Positions 26,201 to 37,221 of a stretch of DNA of 64,000 bases are shown here, piece after piece. Origin of the DNA: Oopsacas minuta (lineage: Eukaryota; Porifera; Hexactinellida; Lyssacinosida; Leucopsacidae). Position numbers and translations under genes: made by a program. A model generated the notes under the pieces. The model worked only from the letters and a program-made list of their open reading frames with translations, searched no databases and had not been told where the DNA came from. The stretch's first letter is position 1. Every line of letters starts with the position of its first letter. The stretch covers positions 496,001 through 560,000 of the forward strand of contig JAKMXF010000233.1 in NCBI GenBank assembly GCA_024704765.1, read 5' to 3'.

Positions 26201-29200
26201 AGAATTGTCTCACAGTGCAACCACCAAAAACGGGGTGTTAGGGACGCCGAAAGATTCTACCCCGTTTCCCATTTTCTCCCAAATTCCCCAGCTGTGGAGG
26301 TTCATTGGTATGGGGCTAGGATTCGCTCTCTATATATTTCACTTCGTTTTCAGAAGTCAACCGTTTCCACCAGCCTCGTTAGTGGGAGTAAATTCTAAAG
26401 TTACAATCTGTGCTGACAGCATAATACATTAATTTAGAATGGAAGTATTAATTGAAGGCACTATGCGTATTGGGAGTTTAGTGCCTCCAATTAATAGTGC
26501 CACCTCTAAGGAAATTCTATTAAAATACTACATTGTCGGCACAGATTGTAATTTTAGATATTCCACTCCGTTTCCAGAAGTTCCCCGTTGTGAAGGTTAC
26601 ACACTGTATTTATTGTTTACCATCACAGGTACCCAACAGATTTCTGGAACACAACAACAACAGACTGCACCCCTGAACAACTAAGGAAGACATTAGACTA
26701 CGCGGTTTCATTCGTGTCCTACCCCTCATCTCTACAACCATCCGCTCCAACTTTCCTTGGCCCCAGTCTCATCGAATTCCGGTCAATCTTCAATACAACT
26801 GTCGCTCTGGAAATGTTCATTTTCGATTCATTCGCTACAATTGCATTAGCCTTGGATTCCTATGAGAAAAATTACAGGAATTTGTGTATGGCGAATGCTA
26901 GTTATTGTCTGGAGAATTTTGACTATGGAAGTAGAGGAATATCTGATTTGATTGGTCGGGAGCTGTTAAATACAAATTTCTTAGGTAAACAAATAACCAA
27001 ACAAACAAACAAACAAACAGGGAGTGTTTTACATTGTGGAAAGAGTCCAATCTGATTCACTCATTGGTCTAACTTTAATTACCAAAAAGCTGTGAAAATA
27101 TTCACTATACACCCCTATAGGAGCTGTAATAAAAAGGACAAACAGACAAACAACAAACAGACAAACAACAAACAAACAAACAATTAACCAAATAATACCC
27201 TCAATTAGGAGTGACCGGACAGATCCAATTCGATGGAGTAGGTGATCGAATTGCGAATGCAACAGTCTCTCAATGGTTCAACGGAGTGCCAGGTATAGTA
27301 GGCTTAAGCTACGAATCAGGAATTTTGGAACAAAATGGAGGTGTGAAATGGCCAGGAGGAGTAGTTCCCTCTGATGGGATCGAGTACCAACAGGATTCAA
27401 TAGGCCTCATCCAGTTCATTATAACAGGATTAATCGCCGCTACAGCTTTCATATTGTCAGTCGTATACATCATATTAACAGCATTTTATTGGAAAAGAAA
27501 GGTTATACAAGCTTACCAACCAACTTTGACGATAGTTATGCTAATTGGTGAGTTGTAGAAATAAGGTATAATCAACGCACACATTTTAATTCAATTAATA
27601 TACTTGGAAGTCAATCGGAAGTTGCACAACACCGTCCATATAAATACCCAAAAATGGAAAGACAATTATGTCGCAGTTCTAGGGGGGCGAATGGGGAATT
27701 TGAGAATCCTGGCGGCCCCCAGCCAGGACCTACCCGATCCTAAGACTGCACTGGACACAATTAACAATATTCTATTACAGGTACTCAACTACTCTATATA
27801 TTCATAATCCTGGAGGGTTTACAAAACTTAACAATAGGATCAGAAGAATTTATAGTTGGTACACTCGGTTATGACATCATATGTAACTTTAATCTATGGC
27901 TGGGATTCATTGGATTTGGTCTAACATATGGTCCAATATTTCTACGGACACTCGAGGCATTATATATCGTAGAATACAAGATAAAGCGACCGATGGCAAA
28001 GAAGAAATTCGTATTAAAGCCGGTGTATCTTATCGCGGCCTTGGCAGTGTATATAATAGCTGTTATAGCATACTTGGTTATTTGGACGGCTAACAGTTCT
28101 ACTAGATTAAAGTAAGTGACAGGGTAGTGCCTACAAACGGGGTAACGTGTAGAGATCGGCTTTGAGGTCCGCATAGGGGTAAAAATTACATTGAATACAA
28201 ACTTGAAATTCAGCATGTGTATGTAAAGTGGTCCACAGACGACAGCAGGGGGTCCACAGAATATATGAGAATTTAGTATAGGGGGTGAAAACGATTGGGG
28301 ATCGCAGTTCTGAGCGACACATCGCTTAGAAAAGGTGACGATATATGTGTCGCATATTAAACCACAATTTTCCATCCTATAGATTAGTAATGATTAGCAG
28401 ACAAGTGGAAATAGACAGGATACCGACGATAATATCAACACCTCTGTGTGGCTCACTATGTCAGACATGTAGACAGATCATAATAGGTATTCTTCTAGGT
28501 GTGAATTGTGTCCTTCTCACTTTAGGAATGTCATTTGTTATACTGACCAAAGATTTGAAGTATAAGGGACTAAATGATAGTGTGTATATTGGAGTCAGTG
28601 TCTACTCATTGGTCATATTTGGAGCATTCGCCTTTGGTGCAAGCGAGATACTGGAACTAAGTGTAAGTTACGTAACTATGTAATTTGTATTTCCAGTTGT
28701 CAAGGTATTTACATATAATTTGAACATTCCAATTAACAATCTAGGTTACTATCAGATATTCAATTACAGCATTCAGTTTAGTTATCGGTTTAATAGTAGT
28801 GTCGACTCTTATGGTGATCCCGAAGCTTATCATAGTATGGAAGGATAAAAATGAAGTGAACGAATATGGTGTAGTGCCACTCTTAAAATCACACCTAAGT
28901 GACAATGATTTCGCTGGGCAATACCGGAGACGTATCGACACCCTGGAAGCTGAAAACATACAATTACGTAAACAGATAAAGGGGTCAAGTGTAAAGAAGG
29001 AATCATTCAAGAAGAGAACATCTTTGTCTAGAGAAACTGATGAGAAACTGACGCACTCTGAGCTGGTTAATATCGATGAATTTCCTGGAGAGAATTAACC
29101 TATGTGCGTGTGTGTGAGATTGTAGATTTCAATCATTGCATGTTGCTTATTGAATTATAATAAACAAATAAACTTCCAGTACTATTGGGTGAGGGAAATA

Positions 29201-32200
29201 GTACATCACAGACACTCAACTCCAGTTATATCGAAGTGTGAGATTGTACAAATATGGTCACAAACCTTCTAAGTAACAGAAATCTTATCGGTCAAATCGC
29301 AGTAATTATCACCCCTTTAGCTTTATAACAGGAGTTGACCATTCTACATATCATGAATCTATTCACCAACTCCCTAACGTGTTTCTGTGACGTGTTATGT
29401 CCTAAGTTGAATAATTCATTTTGAATTAATAACGTTCTGACCCAATTTTAATGCATAAATAGGATTAGTATTAAGTCGAGTTGATAAATATGAATTCTCT
29501 ATATTACGAACAGTTTCTCTAGTCCCCTAGTGGTTCAGAATTCGCGGCACTGACATATATTATTCAATATCATTATGAATTGTATAAACCCATTAACTAA
29601 CCAACTCTTCAAAAAGAATAATCAATACATTGAGAAAGAATTATTCAACTTAGGTTATGTCCCAGTTTCCATGGTTACCTCGTTGATATTCGGCAACACC
29701 TCTCAGCGAGGGAAGCGATTAGAATACAAACAAATAAGCACACCAACAAACAAACAAACAAACCTCATCTCTCCATAACAAAGTCTGTACGAGGAATCTA
29801 TACGCATTAAACCAAGGCAAAAACACGTCCTTAATAATATCTCTCACTCCCTCTTCTCTGAATTTCATATCCTCTCCCCTGACACAGGGTGACGTGACTA
29901 AATACAGTCTCAATGCGTCGCTACCGAACTTATCAACAATCAACATAGGATCGGGATAATTCTTGAGTTTTTTAGACATCTTTTGGCCGTTAGAAGCTCT
30001 TACAATTCCATTTACTACCAAGTTCTTGAACGGAGCTTTTCCAAATAAAATAGTACTGATTACTAAGAGTGTGTAGAACCTATAGGGGTAGTATTAATAT
30101 GGGATTATAAAGGTTGGGGACAGCTGGAGGTATTTTGACATCTTTTAGATCATACAGTGGGTCATAATTCGTACCCTATGGTGCTGTTTTGACACCTTTA
30201 AACGGGATATAGGGATGGACCTGAATAACTGGTTTTGTTTCTAGTCAAGTGATTCTATTAAACTCTTTGCTGAATCTCAAATTCCAATAACGTATGATAG
30301 TAACTAGGGAATAACTCACCATCCTCTTGTTTGATCAATACCCTCTGCAATGAAATCAGCTGGGAAAATTGTATCAAATTGCTTTCTCTTATCAAATGGG
30401 TAATGAGCTTGAGCATAAGGCATACTACCACTTTCAAACCAACAGTCTAACACCTCTGAGATTCTCTTCAAGTTGGGTCCACCTCTTTTACTAGGTATCT
30501 CTATATGATCTATGCTATTGGAGAAGAAATATATTAATCATATATCCACACAAACTGCCATATCCATTTCCCCCCAGGTATGCCAGGTCCTGGGACCACC
30601 CACATGGTCCATATTTGTGACACAACCACGCAATACCCTTTGTCACTTTTCAAGCCACTAACGGATAATCTATGAAGTGGCCAAAAGTGGCTGTTATAGA
30701 CTGGCTTAAACTAGAGTGAATCAGTTTAAGTGGCAGTGATGAAGTGGATATATATTGTGTCACAATGAATATCTATCCGAAGTATATAATCAGGAAATTA
30801 CTTTTCTCGGTGTAGATCTGTTACTTTAGCACCTGATAACTCTTCTAATTCTTGAATAGAACCGACACAAACCACTTCTGAGAAGTCTGCATTGGTCCAA
30901 ATTGGCATCGGTGTCCCCCAGTACCTGTTACGAGAAATAGCCCAATCTCTGGAACTCTCTAACCAATTATGGAATCGTCTTTCTTGGACGAATTCTGGTA
31001 CCCTAAAGTTGACAAATTTTAAATATGTCGCATCGAATAGTACTCGGGGTGATTATTCATATTTTAACACCCTTGGACAGAGGACATAACATATAATCAC
31101 ATAATCATAGCCTTCTCTACATGAATATATTCACCAACTCCCTAACGTGCTTCTGTGACGTGTTATGTCCCAGTTTCCATGGTTACTTCGTTGGTATTCC
31201 GCAACACCCCTCAGCGAGGGAGGCGATTATTCGGATGGCATTCCTTGGGGCAGTATATAGATAGTTCCAGTTTATAACACTTACCAATAACTGTTTCTAT
31301 TATTCTCCAATAGTTTCGGTATAATATCCTGAACTCGTATAAACCAGGAGGGTACGGCCTTGTACAGTAACGGAGTCTCAGACCTCCAACAAAATGGGTA
31401 ATTATGCTTAACACTAGAATTCTGTATTAACCTTCCCTCTGTATTCAATTGCTTAATTATCTTCTTATCTGCATCCTAGAAATAAGGTTTGTAAAGGTGT
31501 GAAATTGTACAAATATGGTCCAAACCGGGGTGTAGATGTATGATCTTAAGTCTCCAATGGAAGTGGATCATTTGCTGACCCATCAGAGCTCTGTTGAATA
31601 GGCACTATGGGTCGATAATTTAGAGGAGCTTATGAGAGGGAAATTACTCCCAAAAATACGAAATACTAGAAATTAACACCTATAGTTCCAGTTTAATCCG
31701 CTACCCTGGGCTCAACATCAGATTGGGAACCATTGAACTATATTTTGTTATTATTGACAAATACCTTAACGTAAACACCAGCATATTCTGTAATCTCAAG
31801 AGTAAACAATCCGCTCTCATCAACAGGACACACCACACCTTCATCTTTAAGGAACACTTGATTAGCTAAACAAATACGATAATCATCCTCTCCGAATCCT
31901 GGCGCCTGATGGACAACACCTGTACCCTCTGATGACGTCACGTATGTGTCAGTTAAGACTCTAAATGCGCCTGTAAATAGAATATATGTAAATAAGGTGT
32001 AGCCTCGCAAACTTTATTCAAAGGTGTCAAATGTTCTATACAATGAATAATACATTGGAATTTGCCCATATATGTCTAGTTACCAATTCAAAGGTGTCAA
32101 ATCTCTTGACCTATCAGATTGAAGTGTTGGAATGGCCAGCTGAATTGTTTGTAAATAATAATCAAAACAAAGAATATATCACCTTTATTCGGGTTATCTG

Positions 32201-33695
32201 AACGAAGTTTCTCAAAATATTTGAATAATGGAATATATCTGAGGCCGAATAGTTTCTGTCCTTGAAATCTAAATAACAACAAATTGAATTGAGTAAACAA
32301 CTAACAATAAACGCAAACAAACAAGCAAATAATCACAAAGACAACCCGATAACTAAACAAATAAACAAACAAACAACTTACTTCTCAATGATTTCATAAT
32401 CCTCCTCTTTCTTAAACAATATACACAATCTATCTTCCATCATTATATATGTTTTACCGCGCTTAATGTCACGTACTTTTACATAACAGAAATCAGGATG
32501 TACACAAACAGCTAAATTAGAGGGAAGAGTCCATGGGGTAGTAGTCCAGGCGATGAGACTAATATCTGGATCTGTCTCAAGGGGGAAGGTGACGATTATG
32601 GCGGGATCTACTACTTCTTTGTAGTTCTGTCCTGCCTCGAAGTTAGACAGAGGGGTGTGGCAGGCAGAGGAGAATGGCATTACCTAGAAGAGACACAATT
32701 CGAGGATGAAAAATTCCACAAATATTTCAAAGTGACATATATCCCATTGGTTATATCGAAGTAATTATTACGGTCCCTTGAGGGTCGATATAACAGGAGT
32801 TAACTGTAGTTTATTAAACTTAATGAAATTAACAAAATACAGCATTCTAAAGGTGTGAAATTATGATGTATACCTTGAACCCTCTATATACCATCCCTTT
32901 CTCATAGATCTGCTTAAACACCCACCAAATACTCTCCATGAACCATGGATACATCGTTTTATAATCGTTCTTGAAATCAATCCATCTTCCCATTCTCTCT
33001 ACTATCTTCTCCCATTCACTAGCGTATCTCATTACTATACTCCGGCATTTGGCATTGTACCTACAAGATACATGTATTGATTATATGTTTGTTTGTTTGT
33101 TTGTTTGTTTGTTTGTTTGTTTGTTTGTTTATTTGTTTGTATATTTGTTTATTCCTCACACATCAATCCCCATTTTCTCAACATCGGCTGGACCCAAAAT
33201 ATTATTTGTTTTATCAATCTCATATTCTACTGGAAGGCCGTGACAATCCCAACCGAATCTCCTCTCAACATAGAAACCATTCGCTGTTGCATATCTGTAA
33301 AATAAACAATAGAGTAAACAAAAGTTCTTGCCCTATCAGATTTGAGGGTTTTCCAATTAAGTGCGTATAGGCTGATACTAGATTTCTGCGAAAATACCAG
33401 CGATTTATTGGTCGATTTCACCCAATCAATTTCAATCCTATAAGTGCGGGTAAATACGCACTTATTCCACTCACCTTGTGACAACATCCTTTATAGTGCC
33501 AGCTAAAATGTGTCCATAATGTGGCATCCCAGTAGCAAAAGGTGGTCCATCATAGAATGTGTATCTGGGACGATCTTTTGATAAAGCGAGTTGTTGCTCA
33601 AACACGTTAATTTCCCTCCAAAACTTCAAAATACTTTCTTCTTCAGTTGGAAAATTTATATTTGAATTTACAGATTTAAGGAAAGTTTGCGACAT
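17212..33695 (-). CDS. IARS1: Isoleucyl-tRNA synthetase, cytoplasmic
   Basis: Charges tRNA-Ile. 23 exons: 33695-33475, 33294-33160, 33060-32874, 32683-32382, 32268-32183, 31970-31765, 31475-31285, 31002-30802, 30514-30320, 30079-29764, 23700-23410, 23339-23082, 22600-22517, 22454-22167, 22087-21883, 21537-21339, 19474-19129, 18744-18577, 18515-18464, 18410-18364, 17901-17740, 17547-17508, 17288-17212. Every phase closes, giving 1418 residues against about 1260 in human. Class I motifs: HIGH as HYGH in exon 1 and KMSKS as KMSKK in exon 10. The editing domain holds [12 protein letters not shown], and [12 protein letters not shown] begins the anticodon-binding part. The C-terminus has two UNE-I-like repeats (VVMLENPKG and ILLENPQG). 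The chosen start MSQTFLKS aligns with the vertebrate start; an upstream in-frame ATG lies at 33728. Exons 16 and 17 encode an extra segment of about 170 residues not known from the family. Intron 10 (6 kb) holds a receptor gene. Confidence 0.92.
17335..17478. mobile_element. MITE-like family 1 copy (IARS1 intron)
   Basis: TGAATAGTAGCCGGGGTGAA start, TTTTAACACCC and CCCAGTTTCCATGGTTACC core; internally shortened. Confidence 0.65.
17607..17725. mobile_element. Palindrome-ended element in IARS1 intron (CAGTCGACTCCG ends)
   Basis: Ends CAGTCGACTCCGATTATCCGG and CCGATTAACCGGAGTCGACTG are inverted copies, flanked by TATATA on both sides, which suggests TA target duplication. Confidence 0.65.
17946..18109. 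mobile_element. Palindrome-ended element in IARS1 intron (ACAGTGGAACCCC ends)
   Basis: Inverted ends ACAGTGGAACCCC and GGGGTTCCACTGT around a 140-bp core with GGCCG motifs. No coding content. Confidence 0.65.
18195..18325. mobile_element. MITE-like family 1 copy (IARS1 intron)
   Basis: A fragment with GGTAATTATTCATATTCTAACACC, GTGATGTGTTATGTCCCAG and CCTCAGCGAGGGA words. Heavily deleted inside. Confidence 0.6.
19578..20065 (-). CDS. Orphan ORF inside IARS1 intron 16, hypothetical exon or gene fragment
   Basis: An open frame of about 161 codons ends in TAG at 19578. It has no in-frame ATG near its beginning; the upstream limit is a stop that overlaps a TCTAG acceptor-like signal. It is predicted helical and charged, with Cys-rich ends ([33 protein letters not shown]). 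It could be an internal or terminal exon starting at the CTAG acceptor in phase 0, which does not fit the phase of the flanking IARS1 exons, or a relic. It lies head to head with the NHL pseudogene. I do not recognise the family and assign no function. Confidence 0.35.
20238..21213 (+). pseudogene. NHL-repeat protein copy, internally deleted and frameshifted
   Basis: Near-identical copy of the gene at 34292-35540, in the opposite orientation and inside IARS1 intron 16. It starts with the same [15 protein letters not shown] coiled-coil region, then jumps from SIQERMAD directly into the NHL region at [11 protein letters not shown]. About 272 nt between two GGCAGA microhomologies are missing. 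Frame is lost near 21010, where a few bases equivalent to the parent's LDERDNILI are gone. The rest of the NHL region ([19 protein letters not shown]) continues in another frame to 21213. It is intronless, like its parent. A truncated 268-residue product from 20238 to 21044 is possible but unlikely to be functional. Confidence 0.8.
24109..24116 (+). promoter_or_regulatory. Putative TATA box of the nested class C GPCR
   Basis: TATATAAG sits about 50 bases before the proposed ATG (24165) of the receptor gene, in a short AT-rich stretch. Distance and sequence fit a TATA element, but no transcript data are available. Confidence 0.4.
24165..29098 (+). CDS. GABA-B-like class C G-protein-coupled receptor A (nested in IARS1 intron 10)
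   Basis: Metabotropic receptor of the plasma membrane. Nine exons: 24165-24167 (ATG only), 24670-24961, 25198-25398, 25839-26097, 26629-26984, 27209-27547, 27781-28111, 28383-28662, 28745-29098; 804 residues, phases closing. A signal peptide ([19 protein letters not shown]) is followed by a Venus flytrap domain ([49 protein letters not shown]). Seven transmembrane helices begin at [20 protein letters not shown]. There is no cysteine-rich domain between flytrap and membrane, as in GABA-B and unlike mGluR. The C-tail has a coiled coil ([19 protein letters not shown]), the sort used for GABA-B heterodimers. The ligand cannot be told from sequence. The gene lies on the strand opposite its host gene. 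An AATAAA follows at 29159. Confidence 0.9.
26401..26551. mobile_element. MITE-like element, family 3 (receptor A intron)
   Basis: A 151-bp element with imperfect inverted ends TTACAATCTGTGCTGACAGC and TTGTCGGCACAGATTGTAA and the internal motif CTCCAATTAATAGTGCC. Other copies or ends: 48064-48130, 60353-60497 (full), 61797-61915 and 62488-62545. Confidence 0.75.
29159..29164 (+). terminator. Polyadenylation signal AATAAA of receptor A
   Basis: Canonical hexamer 61 bases after the stop codon of the nested receptor, on the coding strand. Confidence 0.55.
31027..31234. mobile_element. MITE-like family 1 copy (IARS1 intron 7)
   Basis: Nearly complete: GCATCGAATAGTACTCGGGG at one end, GCGAGGGAGGCGATTATTCG at the other. 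Confidence 0.7.
33089..33132. repeat. (TTTG)n microsatellite
   Basis: TTTG tetranucleotide run in IARS1 intron 2. Similar runs, or their AAAC complement, occur at about 1215-1242, 7450-7472, 9510-9540, 44623-44652 and 48176-48205. Confidence 0.95.
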
Positions 33696-34291
33696 ATCTA
33701 GTTGAAAATCAAGTAAAGATATATTCATATTTTCACACCATAAAATGTCTAATTATTGCCAAAATTATAAGCAAAAGGTGTGAAAATATGTATATAAACC
33801 TGTCAAGTTTTTGGCTTTAATTTTCAAATAAAAATCGAAAAGTTACTTATATTAATAGTAATTTCTAAATATAGAATCGATTATTCCTGTTAACCAATAA
33901 AAACGCTTCTATAAATAGATTTGAGGCTATATTTAGTGTCATGAATACGCATATGTGATTCTTCTTGTTGGTAGCCAATTCTCAAAGGTGTAAATAGTAT
34001 CCAAATGGTGTGATAATGTGTAAAATCTTGGTTGTGAAAAAATATTTAAATTTGAATAGTTTAGGCATTCAAATTGCACAAATATATAAGATAGCTGAAA
34101 GACGAATTTTTCGTTGGAAAAAGCGAATGTGTTTTGTTTGAAAAAATGTAGATAATTACAAATATCTATGTAAGGTTATAGAAAATCATAAACTGCATAA
34201 AGATATGGCTTAAGATGTCGTAAAACTACATTCCATATATTAAAATGGTTGCTAAGAGATGAGAAATGCGAATTTAATTGAGCGAAAGAAA
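33696..34291. other. Intergenic region upstream of IARS1
   Basis: AT-rich DNA between the IARS1 start and the end of the NHL-repeat gene. It should contain the IARS1 promoter. I see no gene, strong TATA element or repeat of note. Confidence 0.45.
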
Positions 34292-35540
34292 CTAAGAAAA
34301 TATTTGTAATACAAATTTCTGGTTATTAGATAGACAAATACATTTGTTGTTGTGTGTTGTAATGCCAACAGGGTAGTCAAACATTCCAGCTTCATGTCCT
34401 CTCTGTCCTATCGTGTGTAGGAGGTCTCCTTCTGGTGAAAATACTTTGATTTGATTCGCTTCACAGTCGCTAATGAGGATGTTATCGCGCTCGTCCAAGC
34501 AGAAGAAGTATGCCTTTCCAATCTGCATTCCACTGCTTCCTCTGGTTACTAAGGAGCGGGACTTCTCGCCTGAGAGAGTAAACACGTGGATGCACGGATT
34601 GTTATTTGTACTCAACACAAACATTTCTTTGTTTGAGAATTTAACATCTACCGGTTGAGTCATGGATTCGTGTCGCAACGAGTCTTTGAATTCCAGATTT
34701 GTTGTCATGATCTGTATTCTGTTGTTGTTATGATCTGGTACATAGAGGTGTTGATTAGGTGAGATGGCGAGTTGTTTCGGAGAATCGAACTCTTCACTAC
34801 CAGATCCTTGGCTGCCGACTAGCTTAATCATTGTTAGGTCTGAGAGCCTGTATTGGAGGATAGTGTGATGTCCTGTGTCTGTGACATAAATGTTGTCCTG
34901 ATGGATTAGGACACCCCATGGCTTATTCAGGTGTTGATCTCCGAATATGTTGACTAGGTCTCCTGTTTGTGAGAATATTTGGATTCGACTGTTCTTTCTA
35001 TCTGCCACATAAATGTGTCCAGATTCTGTTTCAATTGAGACACCTCGTGGCCAATTGAACTCACCACGAGCTGATCCTATTTTCCCAACAGCAACAATGG
35101 GCTGTTGGAATGCTGAGTAGTTGGGAATGGTTGTCGTAGGAGGGATCTCATTTTGGGGTGATCTCTCCCAGACGGGTGATGCGTTCCTCGAGGTCATGTG
35201 TATCACACATAAACCTCAGTTCTTGAGGTAGAGATACTTTAGCGTGTATTTCAGTCTGTTTAGCTTCCATCTCTGCCAAAATTCGTTTTTGTATGGACTG
35301 AAGCAGATTATGGGTTATTTGGCCTTCTAGAAACATGCGAGAATGTAACAGCTGTTGATCGATTTGTTCACGCGCCAGCTGATTGGCCCTGGTCTCTTCG
35401 CGCCTGTTCCTTAAGGTGGTTAAGAGATGTACCCTTCTCTGATTGAGGATGGATATCAACCTGTCTATTGATTGGTTGATTTCTACCTCTATGGGGTCGA
35501 GAAGTGGCATGCAGATTGTCTCAGGAAATTGTGTCGCCAT
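34292..35540 (-). CDS. NHL-repeat protein with N-terminal coiled coil (TRIM-NHL-like, frame break)
   Basis: The 5' part (35540 to about 35150) encodes about 130 residues of coiled coil ([20 protein letters not shown]). The 3' part (to 34292) encodes a beta-propeller of NHL repeats (GEFNWPRGVSIETESGHIYVADRKNSRIQIF and four further blades, such as [17 protein letters not shown]). RING and B-box zinc fingers are absent, so it is only distantly TRIM-like. The two parts lie in frames offset by +1: the first frame ends in TGA right after CCCCAAAA. Either the gene uses +1 frameshifting, has a real or assembly indel, or has a 61-nt intron (35178-35118, GTCTGG donor to CTCAG acceptor) that would restore frame exactly. 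A decayed copy lies at 20238. Confidence 0.72.
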
Positions 35541-36072
35541 TGCAAATTGTTTTTTGATGAAAATTACTTGTTTGAATTGAGTTTAATGTTTGTTTGTTTG
35601 TTTGTTATTTACAAATAATTTATAGTTTCTATTGAATTAATAGTCTCAAATACAAAACTGCTGAACTGACACAATTAGTGGAAATATAACCACACTTCTC
35701 AGTAGATTGTGTCGTGTGGCCACTTCTATGAACTCTGTTCTTGTGACACAATATTATTCCATATAACTTTGCTGACTCGATAATTTGTATTTATATGTTG
35801 TCTCAAGGGCCCTCTGACTTTATTTGGCTCCTTGGAGCGTGAGGCCCAGGCTATATAGCCATCTTTGGTCCATTTTATTCAACAGTCCAAATGTTATACA
35901 GATGAAATAAAGATAGAGTATTCCATTACAACTATTAAACATACATTCAAACGGGTTATTTAAACATCTAGTTGAATGACTGAATGACTAGCTAAACAGT
36001 ACTCAGTAGTTACAAACAAACATAACTGAATGAATAACTTAAGTCAATTAATAATAATACAAATGGAATTCA
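35541..36072. other. Intergenic region between NHL-repeat gene and UBE2N
   Basis: This holds the 3' flank of UBE2N and the 5' flank of the NHL-repeat gene (both minus). A short (TTTG)n run lies near 35589-35605. A minus-strand AATAAA (complement of TTTATT at 35874-35879) may end UBE2N transcripts. No gene is seen. Confidence 0.45.
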
Positions 36073-37221
36073 TTAAACTTGTGCATATATTCTCGTCCAT
36101 TGTCTAGCTGTTGCGATCGCTTTCGTTTCATTTGCCTTCCACGCAGCTGCTACGTCGTTGGCCAATGGATCATCAGGGTTCGGTGCGGATAAGAGGCCTT
36201 GAACGGTGAGGAGGACTGTGCGGATTGTCAGGGCCGGGGTCCATTTGTCTTTTAGTGTGTCGAGGCAAATGCGACCTATATAAAGCCTAGATTGAATACC
36301 TAATACCTCGAATGGTAACTAGGGTAAATATTCATAAATTAGCACCCTAGGGGAAGGAGTGTAGGCGGTGATTATTCATATTTTAACACCCTTGGACAGA
36401 GGACATAACATATAATCACATACTACATTCCATGAATCATAGCATTCTATACATGAATATATTCACCAACTCCCTAACGTCCTTCTGTGACGTGTTATGT
36501 CACAGTTTCCATGGTTACCTCGTTGGTATTTGGCTACACCCCTCAGCGAGGGAGGTGATTTCTTCTATTCGACACAACGAGATACCGGAAAACTCTATGC
36601 TTTCAGTTCTATGAATATTATTGGAACTATAACTAACTTACCCAGCTGATCGATGTTAGGATGATATATCTTGGTAATAAATCTCAGTTTGGGAGGAGTC
36701 ATGGGGTAGTCCTCTGGCAGGAATAATTCCATCTTAAACTTCCCTGATTCAAAGGGTGTGTCTTTAGGTCCATTCACAATAACATGGAAGTATCTACAAT
36801 ACAAAGTATAAATACAATGGAAACGGGGGGAACTTCTGAAAACTGAATGAAAATGAATAAAGCGCTTTCCTAATCCCATACAAATGAGCATTCACAAACG
36901 AGTAAGCAATTTTCGGCGTCCTTAGCACGCCGTTTGTGGAAGATACACTGTACAGTAGATCAGGGTATCTCAAACTCTCATGCCCCACGTTCGGTTATAT
37001 ATGGTCATACAATGGAACCTACACTAATTGGGACGGTTTGTGACCATATTTGTACAATTTCATACTTCTATCCATATCCGTGTTAGATATAACGGAAGTT
37101 GACTGTACCTACAGACATACCTAGCGTTATTTTCATCCGGTCTAGCATCAATACCCGGGACAGGTTCTGATAGTAGTTTCTCTGTTTCACGTAAAATTCG
37201 CTTAGGTAGGCCTCCTGCCAT
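36073..37221 (-). CDS. UBE2N: Ubiquitin-conjugating enzyme E2 N (Ubc13)
   Basis: E2 enzyme that builds K63-linked ubiquitin chains with a UEV partner. Three exons, 37221-37121, 36793-36642 and 36275-36073, give 151 residues, close to the human length of 152. The start [20 protein letters not shown] matches the family N-terminus. The UBC fold contains [19 protein letters not shown], then HPN ([11 protein letters not shown]) and the catalytic cysteine in [11 protein letters not shown]. The C-terminus includes [16 protein letters not shown]. All catalytic motifs are present. Intron 2 contains a transposon-like repeat (36366-36563). The gene is divergent from plexin, 1.8 kb away. Confidence 0.96.
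36366..36563. mobile_element. MITE-like family 1 copy (UBE2N intron 2)
   Basis: Carries all internal family words and ends in GAGGGAGGTGATTTCTTCTA. A second, shorter left-end fragment (ACCTCGAATGGTAACTAGGG) lies just before it at about 36305. Confidence 0.7.

Noticed and set aside
27869-28375. 168-codon minus-strand ORF
   Set aside because: Antisense shadow of the membrane-helix exon of receptor A, which has clear family motifs and splice sites.
31501-31530. Possible extra IARS1 exon near GTGTGAAATTGTACAAATATGG
   Set aside because: Sequence matches the family 2 repeat core and flanking IARS1 exons already join in phase.
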